In this document: positions 1-8,309 of the stretch, piece by piece
Position numbering within the stretch: the stretch's first letter is position 1
How the letters are laid out: each line of letters begins with the position of its first letter
Assembly: GCF_042683405.1 (NCBI RefSeq)
Contig: NZ_JBHUJS010000002.1
Location: forward strand, 62,001-126,000
Direction: 5' to 3'
Length of the DNA stretch: 64,000 nucleotides
Source: Telluria sp042683405
GTDB taxonomy: Bacteria; Pseudomonadota; Gammaproteobacteria; Burkholderiales; Burkholderiaceae_D
Notes under the pieces: generated by a model
Databases searched by the model: none
The model's input: the letters and a program-made list of their open reading frames with translations, nothing else
Told to the model about the DNA's origin: nothing
Program-made: the position numbers and the translations under genes

Positions 1-79
1 CAGTGCCATCAGGGACCTAGCCTTATCCTTCGGGCAGACGGAATTCCAGGGGCCGACGGCTCCGCGAAAGTGGTACCAA

Positions 80-370
80 TCAACGAAGCTTCTTCACATC
101 GAGGTTGTAGATCGCCAGGATCGCGTCTTGGCCCTTTTGCGTCTCCTTGGCGTCGAAGGCGGCAAACGCCTCCCGGAGCTTGCCGTCGATGAACTCGGCC
201 TTGTCCGAGTCTTTTTTCAACTTTGGGCGGATTTCCGCCCACAGCTCCTTGATATCGCCCATGTTTGTCTCGTAAGTCCATGAGCTCCAAGCTGGATAGT
301 TATCAGGCGCGTGGTTCGTGGCGGTCACCAAGGAACCCGAGAAATCGAGCAGCTTCCCTTTTATAGGCAT
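80..370 (-). CDS. Hypothetical protein, 96 aa
   Basis: I do not recognise this family. The protein is soluble and highly charged, with Lys/Asp/Glu-rich helices in the second half (about residues 38-96) and no signal peptide or membrane segment. The start ATG at 370 is preceded by AGGGAAA about 7 bases upstream, an acceptable ribosome binding site. An AT-rich stretch just upstream could hold a promoter. It lies in the lower-GC patch at the window edge together with another unrecognised gene. Function unknown; coding status is fairly likely from the ribosome binding site and normal composition. Confidence 0.55.
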   Translation of the reverse strand: MPIKGKLLDFSGSLVTATNHAPDNYPAWSSWTYETNMGDIKELWAEIRPKLKKDSDKAEFIDGKLREAFAAFDAKETQKGQDAILAIYNLDVKKLR

Positions 371-507
371 TGTTGTTTCCCTATAAAATTAGGATTTCCG
401 ACGAGGCAGCTTTGGCTGTGGCACATTTGAAAGATCAGTTCCGACATCCACAGGTAAATCTCATCCTTATTCCTTAAGACGCCAAAGGATAGGCGGTCCC
501 TAATCCT

Positions 508-1302
508 CTAAGCGCGCATTAGCGAACTCACGTCCGCCGGCTCGGTGAGGCATGGGTCTGGTACCTTGTTAAGGTATGCCTCCACGAGGTCCCACGTCCG
601 CGTAAATAGTTCAAGACGTTCCTGATCAGTAATCGGAACAAGCTGCCCATGCCTAACACCTTCCGCGGCGATTCGAACTGGGTCGATCAAGTCCTTGCCG
701 ATCCCGAGGAAATTACGGAATCCTTCCCATTGAGCTAGCTTTTCCCGAACGTCGTTCATTGCCCCCCAATGTTGACGCAGTGATTCGATCGCTCTATAGC
801 AATAAAAGGCCGTATCCACCGCATGCTGCATAGCCAAAGTCAAGTCTGTGAAACAGCGATGCAAAATAAATCCCTTAGGCCCTGAGGCTTTTACGATCAG
901 CTCGGTAAATGCTTCTGGAGAGAATTTTCCCTCCATTTTTTTGACTAAGCAGGGGATATCTATTCCATATACGTGATCGATAGCTCCGTTTGCGGTTGTC
1001 ACTCGAGTGATTTCCAGATTGTAGGCATAACCCAGCAGAAAGCCCGCGATAGCCAATTGATGCCGTAATATTGTTGATACTTCGTTGCGCAGATCGAAGA
1101 TGTCCCACTCAAATTGGCTTTTGACCCATACGGCAACTTGATTGAAGACGACGCACACATTAACAGTTGCATCTCCTTTTGGGCCGGAAAGCAAAAAGGG
1201 ATGGTCAGTAGGATGTCCAAAGCTGATCTGCGCCCGCTCCGGCAATACGGCACCTGTTAGGTGGTAGTTAAACCTAAACTCTTTCAAGGATGTTAAGGTC
1301 AT
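508..1302 (-). CDS. Hypothetical protein, 264 aa
   Basis: I do not recognise this family. The protein has no signal peptide and no clear transmembrane helix. The first half looks beta-rich; the second half (about residues 140-255) looks helical, with Trp/Arg-rich segments and a cluster reading RIAAEGVRHGQL. Codon use and GC content are lower than in the surrounding core genes, which suggests accessory DNA. The neighbours are another hypothetical gene and a tRNA-Ser gene, a common integration target. No catalytic motif is visible, so no function is proposed. Confidence 0.65.
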   Translation of the reverse strand: MTLTSLKEFRFNYHLTGAVLPERAQISFGHPTDHPFLLSGPKGDATVNVCVVFNQVAVWVKSQFEWDIFDLRNEVSTILRHQLAIAGFLLGYAYNLEITRVTTANGAIDHVYGIDIPCLVKKMEGKFSPEAFTELIVKASGPKGFILHRCFTDLTLAMQHAVDTAFYCYRAIESLRQHWGAMNDVREKLAQWEGFRNFLGIGKDLIDPVRIAAEGVRHGQLVPITDQERLELFTRTWDLVEAYLNKVPDPCLTEPADVSSLMRA

Positions 1303-1667
1303 GTCTTAGTTGGGCTCAATGCGCAAAACGCGCGAACGTCGGGACTGTTGACGATAGCGGACAGTCGGAATGGCTCAGTGTACGAGCATGTTGCTGTCAG
1401 AGCAAGCATCAGGTTTTCTTAGGCGTTCTTAGACTAGATTTTTAAGTAGCCGCGACAACCGGTGAGGCAGGGCAAGAACCGAGGCCAGCTGCCGGCGCAT
1501 GCAGTGCAGTTGACTGAGGGACGGAATCGCTTCGAGCGCTGGGAAAACCGTGCAATATGCGCCCCCGGCCGGGCAGGCGGCCGCCAATACCGCCGCGGCG
1601 TGTTGTCGGAAAGCCCACATCTCGTTCAATAACCGCTAAGCGGTCAGGCTATAGCAGAGAGGACTTT
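1303..1667. other. Intergenic stretch without a supported gene
   Basis: This 365-base stretch separates the 264-aa hypothetical gene from a small membrane ORF. A 66-codon minus-strand frame (1429-1629) has no ribosome binding site and low-complexity composition, so I did not call it. No RNA gene, repeat or terminator was recognised. Confidence 0.4.
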
Positions 1668-1838
1668 ATGCTTCGTAGAATCGTTAGGGAAGTGCTGCTT
1701 TCTGTACTGCAGTTTAACCTTCTCTTCGTGGCCTTTTATGCAATAGCATTGTTGTTTTCCAAACAAGTCGCTTTGACTTTCGGGGAGTGGAAGTTAATTG
1801 GCAATGCGACGATAATATTTTGGGGGCATTCAGGCTGA
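1668..1838 (+). CDS. Small putative membrane peptide, 56 aa
   Basis: Short frame starting at ATG 1668, just after an AGAGAGGA sequence that can act as a ribosome binding site. Residues 8-30 form one strongly hydrophobic segment (LLSVLQFNLLFVAFYAIALL) after a basic N-terminus, so it would be a single-pass membrane peptide. The final codons lie inside the left arm of a perfect 14-bp inverted repeat, so the 3' end may be a truncation point of a longer ancestral gene. Family not recognised. Could be a remnant rather than a functional gene. Confidence 0.35.
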   Translation: MLRRIVREVLLSVLQFNLLFVAFYAIALLFSKQVALTFGEWKLIGNATIIFWGHSG

Positions 1839-1876
1839 ACAGGGGCGAGCATGCCCCACAAAAATGCCCCCAAAAT
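1817..1876. repeat. Perfect 14-bp inverted repeat with a nested hairpin
   Basis: Left arm 1817-1830 (ATTTTGGGGGCATT) and right arm 1863-1876 are exact reverse complements. Between them a second dyad, GGGGC-GAGCAT-GCCCC, is nested. No T-run follows on the plus strand, so it is not an ordinary terminator. It sits between accessory DNA and tRNA-Ser, where an integration scar or recombination site would be expected; that reading is inference. Confidence 0.6.
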
Positions 1877-1911
1877 CTTAGGCTGCGTGGAAGACATCTC
1901 TGGACAGTATA

Positions 1912-1951
1912 GGAAAAAAAAACCCGCTGCCTCTATGAGAACAGCGGGTTT
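1912..1951 (-). terminator. Intrinsic terminator of tRNA-Ser
   Basis: On the minus strand, about 35 bases after the tRNA, AACCCGCTG pairs with CAGCGGGTT and is followed by a run of eight or more T residues. This is a textbook rho-independent terminator. Confidence 0.85.
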
Positions 1952-1984
1952 CTTGATGTGCTCGGATGATCCAAGACAATATTC

Positions 1985-2077
1985 TGGCGGAGACGGTGGG
2001 ATTCGAACCCACGATACAGGTTTTGCCCGTATGCTTCCTTAGCAGGGAAGTGCCTTCGGCCACTCGGCCACGTCTCC
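1985..2077 (-). tRNA. tRNA-Ser (anticodon GCU)
   Basis: The minus-strand sequence folds into a class II tRNA with acceptor stem GGAGACG/CGTCTCC, a long variable arm and a TTCGAAT T-loop. The encoded CCA tail lies at 1985-1987. The anticodon loop CTGCTAA between CTTCC and GGAAG gives anticodon GCU, reading AGC/AGU serine codons. It has its own promoter and terminator. tRNA-Ser genes are frequent integration targets and this one borders an accessory patch. Confidence 0.95.
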
Positions 2078-2130
2078 AGTTGACGAATCAACTATCCGGC
2101 TGCGGCGCGAGCGCTGCAACAGGAGACCGG

Positions 2131-2159
2131 ATCATACTTGTCCCGTTCCGTTTGGTCAA
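2131..2159 (-). promoter_or_regulatory. Sigma-70 promoter of tRNA-Ser
   Basis: On the minus strand TTGACC (-35, 2154-2159) and TATGAT (-10, 2131-2136) are separated by exactly 17 bases, upstream of the tRNA 5' end at 2077. Confidence 0.75.
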
Positions 2160-2185
2160 TGGAACACGAGAAAAATCCGGCAAAT

Positions 2186-3433
2186 TTATGCGTTTTCCAG
2201 CTCGAAGGCCTTGTGCAGGGCGCGCACGGCCAACTCCATGTATTTCTCGTCGATCAGGACGGAAATCTTGATTTCGGAGGTGGAAATCATCAGGATGTTA
2301 ATGCCCTCTTCCGACAGGGTCTGGAACATCTTGGACGCGACCCCGACGTGGCTGCGCATGCCCACACCCACCACCGACACCTTCGACACCTTGGCGTCGC
2401 CGACGATGCTGGCCGCGCCGATGCTGGCCTTGATCTCTTCCAGCACGCCGATGGCCCTGTTGTAGTCGTTGCGCGATACGGTGAAGGTGAAGTCGGTCTT
2501 ACCGTCCACGGACTGGTTCTGGATAATCATATCCACTTCGATGTTCGCGTCCGCGACCGGGCCAAGGATGTGGTACGCCACTCCCGGCTTGTCCGGCACG
2601 CCCAGGACGGTGATCTTTGCTTCGTCGCGCGTGAACGCGATGCCGGAAATGACGGCTTGTTCCATGTGTGTGTCTTCCTCAAACGAAATCAGGGTGCCCG
2701 AGACGGCTTCTTCCTCCAGCGGCATCAGCGGGTCGGTCAGCGACGAGAGCACGCGCGTCGGCACGCGGTAGTTGCCGGCGAATTCCACCGAACGGCTTTG
2801 CAGTACCTTGGAGCCCAGCGACGCCAGCTCCAGCATTTCTTCGAACGTGACGGTACGCAGGCGGCGCGCCTCGCTCACCACGCGCGGGTCGGTGGTGTAC
2901 ACGCCATCCACGTCGGTGTAGATCAGGCATTCGTCGGCCTTCATCGCGGCGGCAATCGCCACCGCCGAGGTGTCGGAGCCGCCGCGTCCCAGCGTGGCGA
3001 TGTTGTCGTCCTCGTCAACGCCCTGGAAGCCGGTCACGATGACGATCTTGCCTTCGTCCAGGTCGCCGCGGATGCGGCTGTCGTCGATCGACTGGATGCG
3101 CGCCTTGGTGAACGAGGAATCGGTCTTGATGCCGACTTGCCAGCCGGCGTAGGAGACGGCAGGTTTGCCGATCGCCAGCAGCGCCATCGCCAGCAGGCCA
3201 ACGGAGACCTGTTCGCCGGTGGCGGCAATCATGTCGAGCTCGCGCGGATCAGGATGGGGCATGATCTCCTTGGCAAGGCCGATCAGGCGGTTGGTTTCAC
3301 CGGACATCGCGGAAGGGACGACGACGATCTGGTGGCCGGCGTCGTGCCATTTGGCGACACGTTTGGCGACGTTCTTGATGCGGTCCGTCGAGCCCATCGA
3401 CGTACCGCCGTATTTGTGGACTATTAATGCCAT
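2186..3433 (-). CDS. lysC: Aspartate kinase
   Basis: Catalyses ATP-dependent phosphorylation of L-aspartate, the first step of the aspartate pathway to lysine, threonine, methionine and diaminopimelate. The 415-aa protein begins with the amino-acid kinase signature KYGGTSMG (residues 7-14) and carries the GRGGSDTSA active-site loop in the middle. Two ACT domains at the C-terminus (starting near VLGVPDKPGVAYHIL) are the usual site of lysine/threonine feedback inhibition. Length matches the single-domain LysC of betaproteobacteria. It lies alone between tRNA-Ser and tilS; no clear Shine-Dalgarno is seen before ATG 3433. Confidence 0.96.
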   Translation of the reverse strand: MALIVHKYGGTSMGSTDRIKNVAKRVAKWHDAGHQIVVVPSAMSGETNRLIGLAKEIMPHPDPRELDMIAATGEQVSVGLLAMALLAIGKPAVSYAGWQVGIKTDSSFTKARIQSIDDSRIRGDLDEGKIVIVTGFQGVDEDDNIATLGRGGSDTSAVAIAAAMKADECLIYTDVDGVYTTDPRVVSEARRLRTVTFEEMLELASLGSKVLQSRSVEFAGNYRVPTRVLSSLTDPLMPLEEEAVSGTLISFEEDTHMEQAVISGIAFTRDEAKITVLGVPDKPGVAYHILGPVADANIEVDMIIQNQSVDGKTDFTFTVSRNDYNRAIGVLEEIKASIGAASIVGDAKVSKVSVVGVGMRSHVGVASKMFQTLSEEGINILMISTSEIKISVLIDEKYMELAVRALHKAFELENA

Positions 3434-3554
3434 GCTGGGGAGGTGTTCCGCGTAAAGATTATTCTAGGTGGGAACCTTAACTCTACATGGTGCAGTGCAA
3501 AAGAACAAGCACCGGATAGCATAGGCATATAACAAATTGGTATATGCAAATTTT

Positions 3555-3582
3555 ACCGTCGCCCCGGCGAAGGCTGGGATAA
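3555..3582. repeat. REP-like unit downstream of tilS
   Basis: The plus strand reads GTCGCCCCGGCGAAGGCTGG followed by GATAAC, a degenerate form of the GTCATCCCCGCGAAGGCGGG units found at 14570. It lies immediately after the tilS stop, so tilS has a REP-like unit at each end. Confidence 0.6.
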
Positions 3583-3590
3583 CGGCGGCG

Positions 3591-4994
3591 CTAGTTGGAG
3601 GTCCAGCGGAACACGACGCCGGGATGGGCGGTCATGTAATGGTAGTCCATGCCGATTCCGGCGGCGTACAGCAGGTGGATGCCGGCGTGGACGATGGGAA
3701 GGCGGGTGCGCTCCCAGGCCGGGATGTCCAGCGCCTGGTAGTGGTACTTGAGCGCCTTGGTCGGGCGGTTGTGCGCTGGCTTGACGCGCTCGCCGCCACG
3801 GCGGAACGACATTTCCAGTTGCTGCCCGCGCAGCCAGTCGGCATCGATGCCCTCCTCCGCCTGCTCGATATGCAAGGTGCCGCCGTAAGCCGGGAAGGCG
3901 ATGCTGGCTTCGCCGTTCCATTTGAACGGATGGGCGGGAGGAATGTAGTCGTCGCCCGGCTCACGCTCGGCGGCCAGCGGCGCAAGCTTTGGCGTGATGA
4001 ACAGGCGGTCGCGGTGGCGCCGGATCAGGCATTCCGGGTGCGTGACCAGCATCTGCGTCTCGTAACGGGCTTCGACGGCCTGCACCAGCATTTCGTGCAG
4101 CCATGCGGTCGAGGGCATCGCGATGCCGCGCACGTGGAACCAGTGGCGCAGCATGTTGGCGGCCCGGTCGGCGCTCATGGCGCGCAGCTTTACGCAGTCG
4201 ATGGCCTCGCCGACCAGGCACGCGGCCAGGTCCTGCTCGCCCATCTCGGCAAGCAGGCGCTGCGCCGATTGCGCGTGTGCGGCGGCACGGGCAAAGCGCT
4301 GCTGGTAGCCAGGGAAAGCCTGCTCCAGTGCGGGCATGACCTGGTGGCGCAGTGCATTGCGGGCAAAGCGCGCATCGGCGTTGGATTCGTCGTCGACGTA
4401 TTCGATTGCGTGCTGCTGGACGTAGGCGGCCAGTTCGGCCCGGGTCACGTCGAGCAGCGGACGCGCGATGACGGTGACCGCATCGCCGAGCAGGCTCTCG
4501 GCCTTGTTCGACGCGTCCATGCCCGACATCCCGGCAGGGCCGGAGCCGCGCAGCAGCTGCAACAGCACGGTTTCGGCCTGGTCGTCGAGGTGGTGCGCGG
4601 TCAGCAGCAGCGGCACGCCGTGGGCGCGGCACATCTCGCCTAGCGCTGCGTAGCGGGCCTTGCGGGCCGAGGCTTCGGTGCCGCTGCCTTCCGGTTTCAC
4701 GCTGACGCGGCGCGCTTCGAACACGGCGCCCAGCGCGGCGGCACGGGCGTCGCAATGGGCGAGCCACATGTCGGCGTTGGCGGACAGTCCGTGGTGGACG
4801 TGGAAGGCGTACAGCTTGATGCCGTGCTCTTTGCAGTATGCGGAGGCGGCGTGCAGCAGCGCGGCGGAATCGAGGCCGCCGCTATAGGCGACAGCGAGGG
4901 ATGGGGTCGACAAAAAACCACGAACTTTTTCAAGTGCGTGGGTCAGGATACTCAGTATGGGTCCCAGCTTTCGCTGGGACGACGGCAGGTTCAC
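3591..4994 (-). CDS. tilS: tRNA(Ile)-lysidine synthetase
   Basis: Modifies C34 of the CAU-anticodon tRNA-Ile to lysidine so that it reads AUA codons; an essential cytoplasmic enzyme. The PP-loop SGGLDS is at residues 38-43 and is followed by the family motifs FHVHHGLS and AHHLDDQAETVLLQLLRG. A C-terminal TilS-type substrate-binding region follows. The reading frame opens with GTG at 4994, which overlaps the accA stop (GTGA), implying translational coupling. Residues 2-15 (NLPSSQRKLGPIL) are the translation of a REP-like element, so the native N-terminus has been replaced by repeat sequence. No better in-frame start exists before the PP-loop. Confidence 0.93.
   Translation of the reverse strand: MNLPSSQRKLGPILSILTHALEKVRGFLSTPSLAVAYSGGLDSAALLHAASAYCKEHGIKLYAFHVHHGLSANADMWLAHCDARAAALGAVFEARRVSVKPEGSGTEASARKARYAALGEMCRAHGVPLLLTAHHLDDQAETVLLQLLRGSGPAGMSGMDASNKAESLLGDAVTVIARPLLDVTRAELAAYVQQHAIEYVDDESNADARFARNALRHQVMPALEQAFPGYQQRFARAAAHAQSAQRLLAEMGEQDLAACLVGEAIDCVKLRAMSADRAANMLRHWFHVRGIAMPSTAWLHEMLVQAVEARYETQMLVTHPECLIRRHRDRLFITPKLAPLAAEREPGDDYIPPAHPFKWNGEASIAFPAYGGTLHIEQAEEGIDADWLRGQQLEMSFRRGGERVKPAHNRPTKALKYHYQALDIPAWERTRLPIVHAGIHLLYAAGIGMDYHYMTAHPGVVFRWTSN
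4949..4988. repeat. REP-like unit forming the 5' end of tilS
   Basis: Contains CTCAGTATGGGTCCC followed by a CAGC-TTTC-GCTG hairpin and GGGACGAC. The same CTCAGTATGGGTCCC flank recurs at 14638. It is inserted exactly at the accA-tilS junction and encodes the first residues of TilS. Confidence 0.75.
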
Positions 4995-5968
4995 TCTTCG
5001 GACGGGGTAGTTTCTTTGAACTTACCGTAGCTCATGAGCTTCTGGTGACGCTGTTCGATCAGGTCCTTGGTCTTCATGCCCTGGAACTGGCGCAGCGAGT
5101 CGGCCAGCGCGCGCTTGAGCAGCGTGGCCATCTGCTTCGGATCGCGGTGCGCGCCGCCCAGCGGCTCGCTGACGATCTTGTCGATCAGGCCGATCGCCTT
5201 CAGGCGGTGTGCGGTCAGGCCCAGCGCTTCGGCCGCATCCGCGGCGCGTTCGGAGGTCTTCCACAGGATCGATGCGCAACCTTCCGGCGAGATCACCGAG
5301 TAGGTCGAGTACTGGAGCATGAGCACCTGGTCGGCAACCGCAACGGCCAATGCGCCGCCCGAGCCGCCTTCGCCGATGATGGTGGCGATCATCGGCACCT
5401 TCAGTTCGGCCATCACGTACAGGTTGTGGCCGATCGCCTCGGACTGGCCGCGCTCTTCCGCGTCAATGCCGGGGAATGCGCCCGGGGTGTCGACGAAGGT
5501 GAAGATCGGCAGGTTGAATTTTTCGGCGACCTTCATCAGGCGCATGGCCTTGCGGTAGCCTTCCGGCTTCGGCATGCCGAAGTTGCGCATCGCGCGTTCC
5601 TTGGTGTCGCGGCCCTTCTGGTGGCCGATGACCATGCAGGCCTGGCCGTTGAAGCGCGCGAGGCCGCCGACGATCGACTGGTCGTCCGCATAGGTGCGGT
5701 CGCCGTGCAGTTCGTGGAAGTCGGTGAAGATCTCGTTCACGTAGTCCATGGTGTATGGACGCTGCGGGTGGCGCGCGATCTGCGAGACCTGCCATGGCGT
5801 GAGCTTGGCGTAGATGTCCTTGGTCAGCTGCTGGCTCTTTTTGGCCAGGCGGTCGATCTCTTCCGAGATGTCGACTGCGGAATCGTCTTGCACGAAACGC
5901 AGCTCTTCAATTTTGGAATCGAGCTCGGCGATCGGCTGCTCAAAATTGAGGAATGTAGTTTTAGTCAT
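4991..5968 (-). CDS. accA: Acetyl-CoA carboxylase carboxyltransferase subunit alpha
   Basis: Forms, with AccD, the carboxyltransferase that moves CO2 from biotin-BCCP to acetyl-CoA, the committed step of fatty acid synthesis. The 325-aa protein starts MTKTTFLNFEQPIAELDSKI and contains the oxyanion-hole segments GGLARFNG and IGEGGSGGALAVAVAD typical of AccA. ATG 5968 was chosen because GGAGG lies seven bases upstream; an upstream in-frame ATG would add 16 non-conserved residues. It follows the glycosylase by 56 bases and is coupled to tilS through a GTGA overlap, so cysS, glycosylase, accA and tilS may be cotranscribed. Confidence 0.96.
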   Translation of the reverse strand: MTKTTFLNFEQPIAELDSKIEELRFVQDDSAVDISEEIDRLAKKSQQLTKDIYAKLTPWQVSQIARHPQRPYTMDYVNEIFTDFHELHGDRTYADDQSIVGGLARFNGQACMVIGHQKGRDTKERAMRNFGMPKPEGYRKAMRLMKVAEKFNLPIFTFVDTPGAFPGIDAEERGQSEAIGHNLYVMAELKVPMIATIIGEGGSGGALAVAVADQVLMLQYSTYSVISPEGCASILWKTSERAADAAEALGLTAHRLKAIGLIDKIVSEPLGGAHRDPKQMATLLKRALADSLRQFQGMKTKDLIEQRHQKLMSYGKFKETTPSEE

Positions 5969-6024
5969 TGGTCCTCCAGTGTTTTGGTGCGGCCGCGGCG
6001 GATCCGCCAGCGGCAAGTCGTTCG

Positions 6025-6681
6025 CTATTTTACCGGAACTGGGTCGAGGCTACGCCATAAATACCACGTAGCAACAGTTCGCCATGGTTCCCAGTTGGCG
6101 GAAACCTCGCGCGCATCACTGCGTGAGACAGGCTCACCAGAGAAATAGTTCCGGCTGATGCCGTGGATCAGGCCGGGGTCGTCCAGCGGCAGGACGTTGG
6201 GGCGCAGCAGGTTAAAGATGAGGAACATCTCGGCGGTCCAGCGCGTGATGCCGCGGATCTGGATCAGCTCCGAAATCACCTCTTCGTCGGACATCTGCGC
6301 CCATTTGTCGGTATGTACGCGCTTCTGGCGGAAACTGTCGGCAAGGTCGAGGATGTACTCCGTTTTGCGCTTGGACAGGCCGCAGGCGGCCAGGTTCTCG
6401 GCGCCGGCCTTTGCGACCTGGGCGGCGGTGAACTTCGGGATCTCGGCCATCAGCTTGGCCCACGCCAGTTCGGCGGCCTTCTGGGTCGCCTGCTGCCCGA
6501 CGATCGAACGCGCCAGCGTGATGAACGGGTCGCCGTGGCCCACCAGGTGCAGGTCGCCGAAGTGCGGGATCAGCTTCTTCATGATGCGGTCGCGCTTCAT
6601 GAGCTCGGCCTTGGCCTCTTCCCAGTACGACGGCACCTCGAGGGCGCCCGTCCCGGCGCCCGTTTTGACCAGGGCCATCAT
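6025..6681 (-). CDS. DNA-3-methyladenine glycosylase II-like (HhH-GPD)
   Basis: Predicted base-excision-repair glycosylase removing alkylated purines. The 218-aa protein carries the helix-hairpin-helix segment LIQIRGITRWTAEMFLIF followed by LPLDDPGL, where one aspartate is the expected catalytic residue of the HhH-GPD fold. An upstream conserved motif SIVGQQATQKAA matches AlkA-type glycosylases. It lacks the N-terminal domain of E. coli AlkA, so it belongs to the compact form common in Burkholderiales. Its ATG at 6681 overlaps the cysS stop codon, so the two are translationally coupled. Confidence 0.88.
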   Translation of the reverse strand: MMALVKTGAGTGALEVPSYWEEAKAELMKRDRIMKKLIPHFGDLHLVGHGDPFITLARSIVGQQATQKAAELAWAKLMAEIPKFTAAQVAKAGAENLAACGLSKRKTEYILDLADSFRQKRVHTDKWAQMSDEEVISELIQIRGITRWTAEMFLIFNLLRPNVLPLDDPGLIHGISRNYFSGEPVSRSDAREVSANWEPWRTVATWYLWRSLDPVPVK

Positions 6682-8063
6682 GCGCGGCGCCAGTTGGTGG
6701 TGCCGTCCGGCTTGTCCTCGAGGACAATGCCGCCGGCCAGCAATTCGGCGCGGATACGGTCGGACTCGGCGAAGTTGCGCGCCTTCTTGGCCGCCGCGCG
6801 TTCGGCGATCAGCTGTTCGATGCGTGCGTCGTCGTCGCCCGACGCACCGCGCAGGAACTGCTGCGGGTCGCGTTCGAGCAGGCCGAGGATGCCGGCCAGC
6901 GCGCGCAGCTGGCGCGCCTGCTGCGGCGACTTCGATTTATTCACTTCGGTGACGAGGTCGAACACGGCAGCCAGTGCCAGCGGCGTGTTGAAGTCGTCGT
7001 CCATCGCTTCGCGGAAGCGCTGCGCGTGCGGCTCGTTCCAGTCCACGGCCACGGCCGCGCTGCCGATGTCGATGTCGCTCAGCGCGGTGTACATGCGCTG
7101 CAGCGCCACGCGGGCGTCGTCCAGCGTCACGTCGGAATAGTTGATCGGGCTGCGGTAGTGCGCGCGCAGCATGAAGAAGCGCACCACTTCCGGGTCGTAC
7201 TTGGCCAGCACGTCACGGATGGTGAAGAAATTGCCAAGCGACTTGGACATCTTCTCGTTATCGACGCGGATGAAGCCGTTGTGGATCCAGTAGTTCGCCA
7301 TCGGGGCGCCGAATGCGCCTTCCGACTGGGCGATCTCGTTCTCGTGGTGCGGGAACTGCAGGTCCTGGCCGCCGCCGTGGATGTCGAAGTGCTCGCCCAG
7401 CGCCGCGCACGACATGGCCGAGCACTCGATGTGCCAGCCCGGACGGCCACGGCCCCACTTGGATTCCCACTTCACTTCTTCCGGCTCCGATTCCTTGGCC
7501 GCTTTCCACAGCACGAAGTCGAGCGGGTCGCGCTTGGCGGTCGCCACGTCGACGCGCTCGCCCGCGCGCAGGTCGTCCAGCGACTTGCCGGACAGCTTGC
7601 CGTAGCCGGGGAAGCCGCGCACCGCGTAGTTCACGTCGCCGTCCTCGCTCTGGTAGGCCAGGCCGTTCTGTTCGAGTTTCTCGATAATCGACAGCATCTG
7701 CGGCACGTGCGCGGTGGCGCGCGGAACAATGGTCGGCTCGAGGATGCCGAGCTGGCGCATGTCCTCGTCCATGATGCGGATGAAGCGCTCGGTCAGCTGG
7801 CCGATGGTCTCGCCGTTCTCCACGGCACGCTTGATGATCTTGTCGTCGATGTCCGTGATGTTGCGGACGTAGGTCACCTCGTAGCCCGACGCGAGCAGCC
7901 AGCGGTAGACCACGTCGAAAGCCATCACCATCCGCGCGTGGCCCACGTGGCAGTAGTCGTACACGGTCATGCCGCACACGTACATGCCGACCTTGCCGGG
8001 TACTTTGGGGACGAATTCCTGCTTTTCACGCGCCAGCGTGTTGTAGATCTTCAGCTTGCTCAT
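6678..8063 (-). CDS. cysS: Cysteinyl-tRNA synthetase
   Basis: Charges tRNA-Cys with cysteine. The 461-aa class I synthetase has the HIGH-type motif CHVGHARM, the zinc-binding residues in MYVCGMTVYD, WHIECSAM and HHENE, and the KMSKS loop KMSKSLGNFF. Start ATG 8063 gives MSKLKIYNTL, matching the usual N-terminus; a longer frame would add 12 unconserved residues. It heads a minus-strand group with the glycosylase (4-base overlap), accA and tilS and is divergent from ppiA. Confidence 0.97.
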   Translation of the reverse strand: MSKLKIYNTLAREKQEFVPKVPGKVGMYVCGMTVYDYCHVGHARMVMAFDVVYRWLLASGYEVTYVRNITDIDDKIIKRAVENGETIGQLTERFIRIMDEDMRQLGILEPTIVPRATAHVPQMLSIIEKLEQNGLAYQSEDGDVNYAVRGFPGYGKLSGKSLDDLRAGERVDVATAKRDPLDFVLWKAAKESEPEEVKWESKWGRGRPGWHIECSAMSCAALGEHFDIHGGGQDLQFPHHENEIAQSEGAFGAPMANYWIHNGFIRVDNEKMSKSLGNFFTIRDVLAKYDPEVVRFFMLRAHYRSPINYSDVTLDDARVALQRMYTALSDIDIGSAAVAVDWNEPHAQRFREAMDDDFNTPLALAAVFDLVTEVNKSKSPQQARQLRALAGILGLLERDPQQFLRGASGDDDARIEQLIAERAAAKKARNFAESDRIRAELLAGGIVLEDKPDGTTNWRRA

Positions 8064-8309
8064 CGGGCTCTTGGTTCTTGCAGGGACAGGCGCGCGCAAA
8101 CGGCAGGCAGGCGCGCGCCGGGACAGGCACGCACCGTCAAGTGCTTACATCGTAGTTCGCCAGGACCCCTGAATTATTCTTCTTGGTAGAATGGGACGTT
8201 GGGTAAAGTATAGCATTGATAAAAACCGGACTGACCGGGTCCCTGCCATGATTATTTTTTCACGCATGGCTTGACAGTCCCGTCGTCACCACCTCAAGGA
8301 TTGCTCCCT

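Noticed and set aside
1429..1629. 66-codon minus-strand frame
   Set aside because: No ribosome binding site, unlikely composition and no homology recognised.
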